Position numbers and translations under genes: made by a program. A DNA stretch of 64,000 bases from positions 6,868,624 through 6,932,623 of the forward strand of contig CM050999.1 in the NCBI GenBank assembly GCA_027704905.1, in the 5' to 3' direction. This document shows positions 58,299 to 64,000 of the stretch, piece after piece. The stretch is from Muraenolepis orangiensis. Taxonomy: Eukaryota; Chordata; Actinopteri; Gadiformes; Muraenolepididae. The number at the start of each line of letters is the position of its first letter. Position 1 is the first letter of the stretch. A model generated the notes under the pieces. It searched no databases, was not told the origin of the DNA, and saw only the letters and a list, made by a program, of their open reading frames with translations.

Positions 58299-64000
<5,702 letters not shown>

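Overview
The window is vertebrate nuclear DNA, almost certainly from a ray-finned (teleost) fish. The genes have short GT-AG introns, nine conserved vertebrate genes sit within 64 kb, the mobile elements are fish-type (L2/Rex-like LINE tails, a V-SINE-like tRNA SINE, a Tc1 element with long inverted repeats), and simple repeats are extremely dense. No bacterial, CRISPR or viral system was seen. The repeat density recalls cod-like genomes, but that is only a guess. All exon models below were built by eye from splice sites, reading phase and remembered family sequences; for the complete genes the exon sums are multiples of three.

Layout. 1-1.8 kb: a 19-bp minisatellite, then a minus-strand first coding exon of a MASP-like CUB protein. 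3.7-8.8 kb: clrn1 (+), three exons, with a minisatellite in the 3' UTR. 9.3-19.4 kb: mindy4b (+), twelve exons, predicted to be a catalytically dead deubiquitinase. 20.7-23.8 kb: tsen34 (-), four exons. 24.6-29.9 kb: eif2a (-), sixteen exons, head to head with serp1 (+, 30.6-31.7 kb, three exons). 33.2-44.3 kb: mmp23 (-), eight exons, with a Tc1 element in intron 2. 45.4-48.4 kb: intergenic minisatellites. 49.0-54.8 kb: ap2m1 (-), eleven coding exons including a 6-nt microexon. 58.3-64 kb: dvl3-like dishevelled (-), running off the right edge, with two decayed LINEs in one intron. These genes have unrelated housekeeping or sensory roles (hair-cell membrane protein, tRNA splicing, translation, ER stress, metalloprotease, clathrin adaptor, Wnt signalling). 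They form a synteny block and do not act together as a system.

The most striking feature is that tandem repeats sit on splice junctions. In clrn1, mindy4b, eif2a, serp1 and mmp23, repeat units contain a copy of the neighbouring exon's acceptor or donor together with some exon sequence. The real splice site is therefore the first or last of 2 to about 50 near-identical decoys. Several of these duplications would keep the reading frame if the decoy were used. A perfect 34-bp inverted repeat in an ap2m1 intron and a palindromically flanked tandem array in clrn1 intron 1 are further unexplained structures.
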